A DNA stretch of 8,549 nt from NCBI GenBank assembly GCA_012965625.1, contig DTSC01000321.1, forward strand, positions 1 through 8,549, written 5' to 3'. This document shows, piece by piece, positions 1 to 5,972 of this stretch (the first letter of the stretch is position 1; each line of letters begins with the position of its first letter). Under the pieces are notes generated by a model. It ran no database searches. It saw only the letters and a list, made by a program, of their open reading frames with translations, and was not told the DNA's origin. Position numbers and translations under genes: made by a program. This DNA comes from Flavobacteriales bacterium (GTDB taxonomy: Bacteria; Bacteroidota; Bacteroidia; NORP154).

Positions 1-38
1 CACCAAAAGCTTAAAAATAAGAGAGGAGCTGGGAGATA
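1..38 (+). repeat. TPR-coding segment in inverted orientation at the left edge
   Basis: Read on the plus strand in frame 2, this stretch encodes TKSLKIREELGD, a near copy of the TPR helix TRSLKIKEEIGD that the minus-strand gene at 1-581 encodes. At DNA level it matches the reverse complement of 231-267 at 32 of 37 positions by hand count, and that of 117-153 at about 30 of 37. After base 38 the plus-strand frame loses the TPR pattern and stops at 77-79. The minus-strand TPR pattern is good down to base 36. The two senses therefore meet head-on and share only the trinucleotide ata at 36-38. This is either a rearrangement breakpoint between TPR genes or a fold-back/assembly chimera; the sequence alone does not decide. 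Confidence 0.75.
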
Positions 39-581
39 CTCTATGGCTTTGGCGTAATCGCCCTGCATTTTATAAATAAGTCCAATGTTATTTAAAGAGG
101 AAGCAATGCCTTTTTTATCTCCCAGCTCCTCAAATATTTTTATGCATCTGGTGTAATAGTCTAAGGCATTGGCGTAATCGCCCTGATTTTTATAAATATT
201 TCCAATGTTATTCAAAGACGCAGAAATGCCTTTTTTATCTCCTATTTCCTCTTTTATTTTTAAGCTTCTGGTGTAATAGTCTATGGCTTTGGCGTAATCG
301 CCTCTAAGATAAATTGATACTCCTTGCGTGTTTAAAGCAGCTGCCATTTGTTTTTTATTGTTAACAGATTCTGCAAAGTCGTATTGAAGCTGTGCAAAAT
401 AAAAAGCAGAGTCGGGCTGGGAATACAAATAACCATACCAAGATATATTAAACATGGCTTTTAGCCGATTGGTGTCAGGCTGGGTTTTGTCGTTCCACAC
501 ACCCCAGAGGGAGTCGAGGTTTACCGCCGAGGCCATGGTGAGCCAAAGGCAGAGGGAGCATATGAGGGTGAGGCGTAGCAT
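1..581 (-). CDS. TPR-repeat signalling protein, N-terminal part (runs off the left edge, through an inverted junction)
   Basis: The 5' end of a gene with 193 codons visible. Residues 1-19 (MLRLTLICSLCLWLTMASA) look like a signal peptide. A region shared with the paralogue at 2187-4280 follows (NLDSLW, VWNDK, QPDT, SQPDSAFYFAQ). Tetratricopeptide repeats of 40 residues then start near residue 92: RGDYAKAIDYYTRSLKIKEEIGD, NQGDYANALDYYTRCIKIFEELGD and the start of a third. TPRs are protein-binding helical scaffolds. The start at 581 is chosen because the signal peptide begins there and because it matches the paralogue's start. After residue 182 the frame stays open, but residues 183-193 (LPAPLLFLSFW) are not TPR-like, because bases 1-38 carry TPR sequence in the opposite sense. 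Its C-terminal domain is not visible. By analogy it could be a SpoIIE phosphatase, but other effectors (histidine kinase, LuxR-type DNA-binding domain) also occur behind such TPRs. It lies 52 bp downstream of the LVIVD gene, with its own promoter box. Confidence 0.85.
   Translation of the reverse strand, partial: MLRLTLICSLCLWLTMASAVNLDSLWGVWNDKTQPDTNRLKAMFNISWYGYLYSQPDSAFYFAQLQYDFAESVNNKKQMAAALNTQGVSIYLRGDYAKAIDYYTRSLKIKEEIGDKKGISASLNNIGNIYKNQGDYANALDYYTRCIKIFEELGDKKGIASSLNNIGLIYKMQGDYAKAIEYLPAPLLFLSFW
63..302 (-). repeat. Two tandem 120-bp repeats encoding 40-residue TPR units
   Basis: Units 302-183 and 182-63 have identical length and differ at about 18 of 120 positions by hand count (about 85% identity). 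A third unit starts at 62 and is cut at the inverted junction at 36-38. Each unit runs from GDYA(K/N)A(I/L)DYYTR to LNNIG.IY. The DNA conservation, above what protein function alone needs, suggests recent unit duplication or gene conversion. It also makes this array a likely place for recombination, slippage and mis-assembly. Confidence 0.8.
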
Positions 582-584
582 AGT

Positions 585-592
585 CAAATATA
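585..592 (-). promoter_or_regulatory. Bacteroidota -7 promoter box (TATATTTG) of the 1-581 TPR gene
   Basis: The minus strand reads TATATTTG, a full match to the Bacteroidota sigma-A -7 consensus TAnnTTTG, 3 nt before the ATG at 581. The preceding bases TTTTTG are shared with the other TPR gene. No TTG at the usual -33 spacing is visible. Transcription would start at or just inside the start codon, giving a leaderless or nearly leaderless mRNA. Confidence 0.55.
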
Positions 593-633
593 CAAAAACA
601 ACTATGCATTTGTGGACAGAACTGGCAGAAGCT

Positions 634-2031
634 CTAATACTTGATCACTTTACGAGCAATAGGCCTACCTTCTTTATTGATGCCTTTTATGAGATAAACA
701 CCATTGCTAAAGGAAGAAAGATCAAGATGACTGCTCGTGGTTGTCTGAACAATCTTGCCATATACATCATACACCATCATCTCGCTACCCTTCCAACCTT
801 CTACCTCCAAGGAGCCTTTGGTGGGATTCGGATAGAGGCATAGTTGATCTGAAACACTTATAGAAGATGGAATTCCTGTGATGGCATCTGAGACATCAAA
901 CACCCACAATCCGGTTTGCATGTCTGATATTAACACGTTGCCTGAAGGGAGAAAAGGATAAACACCCCATGCTCCTTCCCATTTTCCCTGCTCATGCAAA
1001 CGAGTGGATGTATCGTAATACCCTGCAAGGCGAATGCTGTCTAAATTAGTCAGATCATAGATATACAGCCCGTCTACAAAATGGCTGATGTACAAAAAGT
1101 TATCCCTAAAGATAAGGTTATGCGACATGGCTAAAGGATGTTCTTCTGAACCAATTGTATCGAGAATCATTATGTTTCCAAGATCTGAAATATCCATAAT
1201 CTTTATGTCCATACCCCAAGTCTCGTCTGACATTGCATACACTTTTCTATTTGGACTCAGCCAACCCGAGTGGTTGTATCCCTGCTGTGGATATACGTCT
1301 AGCGAACCAATCTTTTGCACGTTGCCGGTATCTGAGAAATCCAGTATAAAAAATCCAGTTTCGCCCGCATGGCAATACGCAGTATCATTCTTCACGTATA
1401 TGTCATGAATATAATCCCCACTTATTGCAGATACATAATTCCAGAAAGAGAGGTCGAACCGGCAATTTACCATTAGCTCTGGCAGGATTGGGTTGGCTAA
1501 GGAAAAAACACTGAGGTGGTTAGCTGTTACGACAGGTCCAATAGAGCTTAATACTGCACCTCCGCAAACATAAAGCCGTTTGGTTTCCCGTTCAATAAAG
1601 ATGTTGTGAGATGTTCGCACCAGTGAGTCGGAATCGTAAACAATCGGAGCAGAATCTGGCAACAACATCAAATCAACAATTTGCAAGGTGCTCAAACCTT
1701 CATCAGCAACAATATATAGGTAATCATCATAATCGTGATAGTCCCGGTGTATCAGTGAATTGCCTTGAACAGCTCCTGGCACCATCGCTACTTCATGTGA
1801 ATTTTTTGGATCTGTAACGTCAAAGATATGGGTACCGATGGTAGAGCCAATGATAGCATATTCCCTGCCATCCCTTGCATAACCCCATACTTCGTTGTAC
1901 ACATTATCAATCGCGGAAGAGGTTGGAAGAGTATCTTCCTGCCAATGAAAAAGAAGCTTAACGTTAAGACTGTCTTGTGCTTGGACGGCACAAGCGCCAA
2001 ACAACAATAAGGTCGATAGTATTGCTTTCAT
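634..2031 (-). CDS. Secreted LVIVD/choice-of-anchor-B family protein with T9SS sorting domain
   Basis: A 465-residue protein, probably exported by Sec and then through the outer membrane by the type IX system. Residues 1-18 are a signal peptide ending AVQA before QDS. The body is a beta-propeller-like set of repeats of the choice-of-anchor-B/LVIVD type: EVWGYARDGREYAIIG (about 47-62), HIFDVTDP (78-85), YLYIVADEG (105-113), FFILDF (227-232), GWLSPN (256-261), MSHNLIF (302-308), LYIYDL (322-327) and EGAWGVYPF (352-360). The tail from about 395 is a T9SS type A domain: LYPNPTKGSLEVEGW (YPNP at 400-403), then VYDVYGK, SNGVYLIK and a C-terminal KVIKY. The start at 2031 is preferred over an in-frame ATG at 2070, because the signal peptide begins at 2031 and the promoter box at 2048-2055 lies downstream of 2070. 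The molecular function of this family is not known; a surface or extracellular binding role is inferred. It sits between two TPR genes, with its own promoter. Confidence 0.93.
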   Translation of the reverse strand: MKAILSTLLLFGACAVQAQDSLNVKLLFHWQEDTLPTSSAIDNVYNEVWGYARDGREYAIIGSTIGTHIFDVTDPKNSHEVAMVPGAVQGNSLIHRDYHDYDDYLYIVADEGLSTLQIVDLMLLPDSAPIVYDSDSLVRTSHNIFIERETKRLYVCGGAVLSSIGPVVTANHLSVFSLANPILPELMVNCRFDLSFWNYVSAISGDYIHDIYVKNDTAYCHAGETGFFILDFSDTGNVQKIGSLDVYPQQGYNHSGWLSPNRKVYAMSDETWGMDIKIMDISDLGNIMILDTIGSEEHPLAMSHNLIFRDNFLYISHFVDGLYIYDLTNLDSIRLAGYYDTSTRLHEQGKWEGAWGVYPFLPSGNVLISDMQTGLWVFDVSDAITGIPSSISVSDQLCLYPNPTKGSLEVEGWKGSEMMVYDVYGKIVQTTTSSHLDLSSFSNGVYLIKGINKEGRPIARKVIKY

Positions 2032-2047
2032 TATAATTAACTGGCAG

Positions 2048-2055
2048 CAAATATA
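2048..2055 (-). promoter_or_regulatory. -7 promoter box (TATATTTG) of the LVIVD/T9SS gene
   Basis: The minus strand reads TATATTTG, an exact TAnnTTTG match, ending 16 nt before the ATG at 2031. This predicts a 5' leader of roughly 10 nt. A perfect short palindrome lies 18 nt upstream, in the -33 region. No clear TTG is present at the standard -33 spacing, so activation by a bound factor is possible (inference). Confidence 0.55.
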
Positions 2056-2073
2056 CGTTGAAAACGACAAGTA

Positions 2074-2086
2074 ATCCTAGTAGGAT
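2074..2086. promoter_or_regulatory. 13-bp perfect palindrome in the -33 region, possible operator
   Basis: ATCCTA-G-TAGGAT reads the same on both strands apart from the central base. It starts 18 nt upstream of the TATATTTG box of the LVIVD gene, where the -33 element would be expected. A dimeric regulator could bind here. A palindrome this short can also arise by chance, and no second copy was found near the other promoters. Confidence 0.3.
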
Positions 2087-2117
2087 AGCTAACCTATTTT
2101 AAAGATACCATAATGGC

Positions 2118-2147
2118 AAAAAAAAGGCTAATCTTACACGCAGCAAG
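2118..2147 (-). terminator. Weak candidate terminator after the TPR-SpoIIE gene
   Basis: Downstream of the stop at 2187, the minus strand has CTTGC-TGCGT-GTAAG, a 5-bp stem with one G-U pair, then 7 nt, then eight T. The stem is short and the T-run is not adjacent, so this is only a possible terminator. No better one is present between this gene and the LVIVD promoter. Confidence 0.25.
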
Positions 2148-2186
2148 TAGAATGTACGGGCTATAGCACTTTGTTGGAAATACAAA

Positions 2187-4280
2187 TTAAAACCTAACCC
2201 CCATCACCAGGATATCATCCACCTGCTCAGTATCACCTTTCCACTCTGCCATCGTTGTTTCTAAGATAGTCTTCTGCTCATTCATGGTTTTGTCTTGTAT
2301 GGATAGTAAGAGCTGCTTGAACCTTTTTATCATGAACTTCCTGCCCTTAGGCCCGCCAAACTGATCAGGATAGCCATCGGAGAACAGGTATATCGTATCT
2401 TTCTTTTCCAGCTTCAGTTTATGGTGGGTAAAGTCCTTCTGCTCTTCCAGCTGGAATCCAACAGGCTGCTTGTCGGGCTTGATCTCTATGATTTCGCCAT
2501 TCCGAATAATAAGCATAGGGTTATAGGCTGCCGCTACCTGCAGGGTGGATTGCTTGTCCCAGGCTATGAGGACCGCATCCATTCCATCTTTTTGTGTGTC
2601 ATCTGTCTGTTTTAAGGCGTTGATCAAGCTTTTTCTTACCTCGTTAAAGATCTCATTGGGCTGGGTAAGGCCTTTTTCCACCACGACCTCATCCAAAAGG
2701 GCTGAGCCAATCATGCTCATAAAAGCCCCTGGAACTCCATGCCCTGTACAATCGCAAACAGCGAGGTATACTTGATCTTTATGATGCTGCATCCAATAAA
2801 AATCACCGCTTACTATGTCTTTTGGCTGGAAGAGGACAAATCCGTCTGGCAACACTTCCTTGAGGTCGTCAATGGTAGGCAGCAGGGCCTGTTGTATGTT
2901 CTTGGCATAGCGAATGCTATCAGTCACTGCTTGCTTTTGTTCTTCCAACTTTTGTTTTTGCTCTTCTATCACCTTTTTCTGTTTGCGAATAAGTGTAAAC
3001 CGGTTGAAGACAATGCCCCCAAAAAGCAGGGTAAGAGCTAGGCCAGCATAGAGAAAGTATGCTTGCTGCTGTTGCCTGGCATTTTCTGCTATTTGAGCAT
3101 CCAGCTGAGCTTTTGTCACCTTGGCCGCCTCTGCATTTCTGATACTATCTGCAACAGCTTTTTTTTCGTATTCATATTTGTACTCCTGCTCTACAATTGC
3201 TTTGGTATTTTCTTCATTTATAATTTTTTCGTGCATCTCAATGGTTAGTTCGTGCATCTCCATTGCTTTTTGGTACTGACCTGTGAGCTTATAAATTTTG
3301 TAAAGGTCCTCAGAAGCACCTTTTATTTGCTTTACATTTCCTATTTCCTTTGCCAGCTTTAGAGCTCTTGATATATATTGAATAGCCAAAGATGTTTTTC
3401 CTTCCTCTTTATATATCTCACCTATGTTTATTAATGCATATGCCATTTCATCTTTGTTCCCTAGCTCTTCATTAATTGTTAAGCTTTTTTCAAAATGCTC
3501 TTTAGCCAAGGAGAAATCTTCTTCAAGGTTATATACCACACCCATTTTATTTAGTGTAGATGCCATATTAATTTTATTTCCAAAGTGTTTATATATTTTC
3601 AGCGCCTGAGTAAAATTCTTCATTGCATTTTGATTATCCCCTTGGTTCAGATGAATTACACCTATATTATTGAGGGTATATGCCATGCTTTTTTGATCAT
3701 TTAATTCTTCGTCTATTTTTAAACATCGTTTATAATAGCCCAGGGCTTTGAATACCTCGCCCTGCTGCTTATATAATGTTCCAATATTGTTTAAGACAAT
3801 GCACATAGTCTGCTTATCACCTGTTTCTTCAAATCTTCTCAAACACCTGGTATGATAGTCTATAGCTTTAGGAAAATCACCTTGTTGCTGGTAAATACCT
3901 GCCAGACTACCAAACGAACGCGCAACACCATCTTTATCTCCAATATCCTGGTTTATTCTTAAACAGCTTTTATAAAATTCAAGAGCTTGGTAGTAGTTCC
4001 CCCTAATCTCCAATGATACCCCTTGAATATTCAATGCATTTGCCATGTGTTTACTAAGGTTTTTTTCTTTTGCCAGCTTGTATTCTTTTTGGGCAAAATA
4101 GAATGCACTGTCAGGCTGAGAAAAGAGATAACCATCCCATGCAATTTTGTGGATGGCTCTCAGCCGACTGGTATCAGGTTGGCTTTTGTCGTTCCACACA
4201 CTCCAGAGGGAATCGAGGTTTAGCGCAGAGGCTGTTGTGAGCCAAAGGCAGAGGAGGGTTAGTAGGGCTAGACGTAGCAT
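2187..4280 (-). CDS. TPR - transmembrane - SpoIIE/PP2C-type serine phosphatase
   Basis: A 697-residue signalling protein. Residues 1-19 (MLRLALLTLLCLWLTTASA) are a signal peptide. About seven 40-residue TPR units follow at about 80-345, then a charged coiled coil (about 355-405). A membrane segment lies at about 407-426 (YAGLALTLLFGGIVF), followed by a second coiled coil rich in EEQKQ (about 433-450). The C-terminal third is a SpoIIE phosphatase: GDFYW (492-496), DCTGHGVPGAF (from 510), SDGYPDQFGG (634-643) and VDDILVMGVRF at the end. The Asp residues that bind Mn/Mg in PP2C enzymes are present, so it should be active. The predicted topology is a periplasmic TPR sensor and a cytoplasmic phosphatase. 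In known systems such phosphatases dephosphorylate anti-anti-sigma (STAS) proteins in partner switching, but no STAS or anti-sigma gene is seen here. The frame extends upstream to an ATG at 4415. The start at 4280 is preferred because the signal peptide begins there and similarity to the paralogue and the promoter box both point to it. Confidence 0.93.
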   Translation of the reverse strand: MLRLALLTLLCLWLTTASALNLDSLWSVWNDKSQPDTSRLRAIHKIAWDGYLFSQPDSAFYFAQKEYKLAKEKNLSKHMANALNIQGVSLEIRGNYYQALEFYKSCLRINQDIGDKDGVARSFGSLAGIYQQQGDFPKAIDYHTRCLRRFEETGDKQTMCIVLNNIGTLYKQQGEVFKALGYYKRCLKIDEELNDQKSMAYTLNNIGVIHLNQGDNQNAMKNFTQALKIYKHFGNKINMASTLNKMGVVYNLEEDFSLAKEHFEKSLTINEELGNKDEMAYALINIGEIYKEEGKTSLAIQYISRALKLAKEIGNVKQIKGASEDLYKIYKLTGQYQKAMEMHELTIEMHEKIINEENTKAIVEQEYKYEYEKKAVADSIRNAEAAKVTKAQLDAQIAENARQQQQAYFLYAGLALTLLFGGIVFNRFTLIRKQKKVIEEQKQKLEEQKQAVTDSIRYAKNIQQALLPTIDDLKEVLPDGFVLFQPKDIVSGDFYWMQHHKDQVYLAVCDCTGHGVPGAFMSMIGSALLDEVVVEKGLTQPNEIFNEVRKSLINALKQTDDTQKDGMDAVLIAWDKQSTLQVAAAYNPMLIIRNGEIIEIKPDKQPVGFQLEEQKDFTHHKLKLEKKDTIYLFSDGYPDQFGGPKGRKFMIKRFKQLLLSIQDKTMNEQKTILETTMAEWKGDTEQVDDILVMGVRF

Positions 4281-4283
4281 ATC

Positions 4284-4291
4284 CAAATATA
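4284..4291 (-). promoter_or_regulatory. -7 promoter box (TATATTTG) of the TPR-SpoIIE gene
   Basis: TATATTTG on the minus strand lies 3 nt before the ATG at 4280, preceded by CTTTTTG. Box, spacing and flank are the same as at 585-592 in front of the paralogue. Transcription would begin at about the start codon, which argues for a leaderless message and against the upstream in-frame ATG at 4415. Confidence 0.55.
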
Positions 4292-4441
4292 CAAAAAGCC
4301 TTGATTTGAAAGAACCCAAGGATAGTCTGTAATAAAAAGCCCCAATCCAAGCTCCCAGAACCCTGAATACCATACTGCTTGCAAACCCTATTATTAATTT
4401 CCAATAATAAAACAAGCCTATTGACTTCCATAATAAACAAT

Positions 4442-4472
4442 AAAAAAGGCCGAAACAATTTGCTTCGGCCTT
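4442..4472 (-). terminator. Intrinsic terminator of the toroid-protein gene
   Basis: A perfect 9-bp stem, AAGGCCGAA (4446-4454) with TTCGGCCTT (4464-4472) and a 9-nt loop. On the minus strand the hairpin runs into six T (complement of 4442-4447). It lies 18 bp after the stop codon of the gene at 4491-5804. This is a textbook Rho-independent terminator. It also isolates that gene from the TPR-SpoIIE gene downstream. Confidence 0.87.
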
Positions 4473-4490
4473 ACAATTTATAATGGCGTT

Positions 4491-5804
4491 CTATCCCTTA
4501 CCCAGATCTACCAACTTTTCAATGTCGTTCTCTATGGAGAGTATCAAAAGTGATACCGCCGTGCAGAATACCGGACTGGTAATACAATGGTGCCCATTCC
4601 AGCTGCCATCCTGATTTTGGATGGTCAACAGACGCCCCGAAACATTATCATACCACTTCTCCCACTCTTGGTCCTGGTTCACTATCATTGATTCGCCCGT
4701 CTGCAAAAAGCTCAGGAACTCTTCACCGCCATTGCTGCCAAATCCGGAGATGGTGCGAGCGTCTTGCGCAACCACCTTGGCTTTGTTGTATACATTATAG
4801 GAGGTATTTGCCTTCAGTGCCTGATCTTTATTATATCCTATTTTCTGAAGATTGGCTACCGTAGGTTCTGCCTCAGGTGGTAAATCGCCATCCGCAATTG
4901 CACTTTTCATCTCCTCCCTAACCTTCCGCGCTTCTTTGGCACTTGCACGTACAGAGCTGGAAACAGAATACAATACTACACCTGCACCAGCCGACACGTC
5001 TGCATTTCCCGTTTCAGTGTCAAAGTTATCATTCTGATAGTCTCTTGATCTCTGAAGGACCTCCTCATCTACCTCAGCACCCTTATATTGTGCTGCTTCC
5101 AAAGCACTATTGGCCAAACCTGATTGCAATACACCGGCCCAACCTGCTCCACCTGTTCTTCCATCAGCTTGCTGCAGCTTCTGCACCTTCTTAACACATT
5201 TATCCAGTGCCTCTTCTACACGATTCTTCAGCTTCTTATCATGATTAAGAAAATCCAACGAATTAGTGAAAAATTGTGTGACCATCACTGCATCAATATT
5301 AGCTCCGAGCTTGCGTTGGATCTGTGTGCCTGTGATGTCAGAAATCTTAGTTCCCTGGTTAGATGCAGCTTCAACAGTCTTTAGAAGATAGTCTAGTACC
5401 ATGCTCAGCTCCTTGGTATACAATCCGGATTGGAAGTCACTTCCACTGCGCAGCAACGCCATACCTACAGTAGCCGTTGTTGCAGGGTCCTGCTTCACCG
5501 CATGAGGATCCAGAATATCCTGCCGGCTATGCTGGCCAGCTCCAAAACCGCCGTTGTCAGCCTGTGCTTCTGCAAGCCATGCCAGTCCTCCTGACACAGA
5601 TTCCATAACCTTTACCGGTGTTTTGTAAGATGCATGAAATTCCGAAGACTCCTCTCCGAATATCGTCATAAATACGCATCCCTTTGATATATGATTAATT
5701 TTGGTTTTTTCTGTTCTTGCTATTTTTCCATCCTCTTTTTTTGATGAAATGAATACGACTGTACCCAATGCGATACAGGCCAGTGCTAATTTTGCTTTTT
5801 TCAT
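4491..5804 (-). CDS. Membrane-anchored squalene-cyclase/prenyltransferase-like alpha/alpha-toroid protein
   Basis: A 437-residue protein of uncertain function. Residues 6-20 are hydrophobic (LALACIALGTVVFIS) and form a signal peptide or N-terminal anchor. The body carries repeats of the terpene cyclase/prenyltransferase toroid type: GGLAWLAEAQADNGGFGAG (72-90), DPATTATVGMALL (106-118), VQKLQQADGRTGGAGWAG (207-224) and a QW-like C-terminal unit with LLTIQNQDGSW (392-402) and SPVFCTAVSLLIL. QW motifs stabilise the helical barrel in squalene-hopene cyclases. The class II cyclase motif DXDD and the class I DDxxD are not seen, so terpene cyclisation is unlikely. A binding or structural role for a toroid outside the cytoplasm is inferred. 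After the hydrophobic stretch the protein reads FISSKKED, whereas lipoproteins of these bacteria often have SCKK at this place (compare AISCKK in the CotH gene). The acceptor Cys is thus absent; Cys10 is too near the N-terminus for a normal lipobox. The gene is divergent from cotH-like 5973-7334 and monocistronic, with its own terminator. Confidence 0.8.
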   Translation of the reverse strand: MKKAKLALACIALGTVVFISSKKEDGKIARTEKTKINHISKGCVFMTIFGEESSEFHASYKTPVKVMESVSGGLAWLAEAQADNGGFGAGQHSRQDILDPHAVKQDPATTATVGMALLRSGSDFQSGLYTKELSMVLDYLLKTVEAASNQGTKISDITGTQIQRKLGANIDAVMVTQFFTNSLDFLNHDKKLKNRVEEALDKCVKKVQKLQQADGRTGGAGWAGVLQSGLANSALEAAQYKGAEVDEEVLQRSRDYQNDNFDTETGNADVSAGAGVVLYSVSSSVRASAKEARKVREEMKSAIADGDLPPEAEPTVANLQKIGYNKDQALKANTSYNVYNKAKVVAQDARTISGFGSNGGEEFLSFLQTGESMIVNQDQEWEKWYDNVSGRLLTIQNQDGSWNGHHCITSPVFCTAVSLLILSIENDIEKLVDLGKG

Positions 5805-5972
5805 TTTTCTAAAATTTATACTTGCCGTAAAGCAAGAAAGATTAATGTTTTCTTAATAGATGTATTTGGCCACAAGATTCCATAAATAATTTTTTTTGAA
5901 GTGTTCAGCCATCGCAAATAATAATCCCATATTTCCAAGTTGCTTCTGATATTAATTTTCTATTTTTAATCT
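5805..5972. promoter_or_regulatory. Divergent intergenic region between the toroid and CotH genes
   Basis: An AT-rich 168-bp region that must hold promoters for both directions. Toward the toroid gene, the minus strand has TAAATTTT about 10 nt before the ATG, one mismatch from TAnnTTTG. A small inverted repeat CTTGC-6 nt-GCAAG at 5821-5836 lies just behind it. The plus-direction candidate is listed separately. No open reading frame of note is present. Co-regulation of the two genes through this region is plausible but not shown. Confidence 0.4.
5940..5968 (+). promoter_or_regulatory. Candidate promoter of the CotH/barrel operon
   Basis: TTG at 5940-5942, then 18 nt, then TATTTTTA at 5961-5968. 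This approximates the Bacteroidota TTG / TAnnTTTG promoter with one mismatch in the -7 box. The ATG follows only 4 nt later, again implying a very short or absent leader. Confidence 0.35.

Noticed and set aside
63..302. CRISPR-like array, from the regular repeats
   Set aside because: The units are contiguous 120-bp coding repeats with no spacers, and translate to canonical TPRs.
454..843. Plus-strand open frame of 129 codons (and a similar one at 4147-4332)
   Set aside because: Both lie antisense to the 5' ends of the paralogous TPR genes and resemble each other only because those genes do. The first also overlaps the end of the LVIVD gene; no family features are seen.
2032..2070. Upstream in-frame start of the LVIVD gene at 2070
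   Set aside because: It would put 13 residues before a normal signal peptide, and the -7 promoter box lies downstream of it.
4389..4409. AT-only inverted repeat TATTATT-7 nt-AATAATA upstream of the TPR-SpoIIE gene
   Set aside because: Low complexity in an AT-rich gap and about 100 bp from the promoter box; no support as an operator or terminator.
4281..4415. In-frame N-terminal extension of the TPR-SpoIIE gene to an ATG at 4415
   Set aside because: The signal peptide starts at 4280, the paralogue shares similarity only from about there, and a TATATTTG box sits at 4284-4291, inside the extension.
4491..5804. Functional squalene-hopene cyclase
   Set aside because: Too short (437 residues against more than 600 usual), no DXDD motif, and an N-terminal export or anchor segment.
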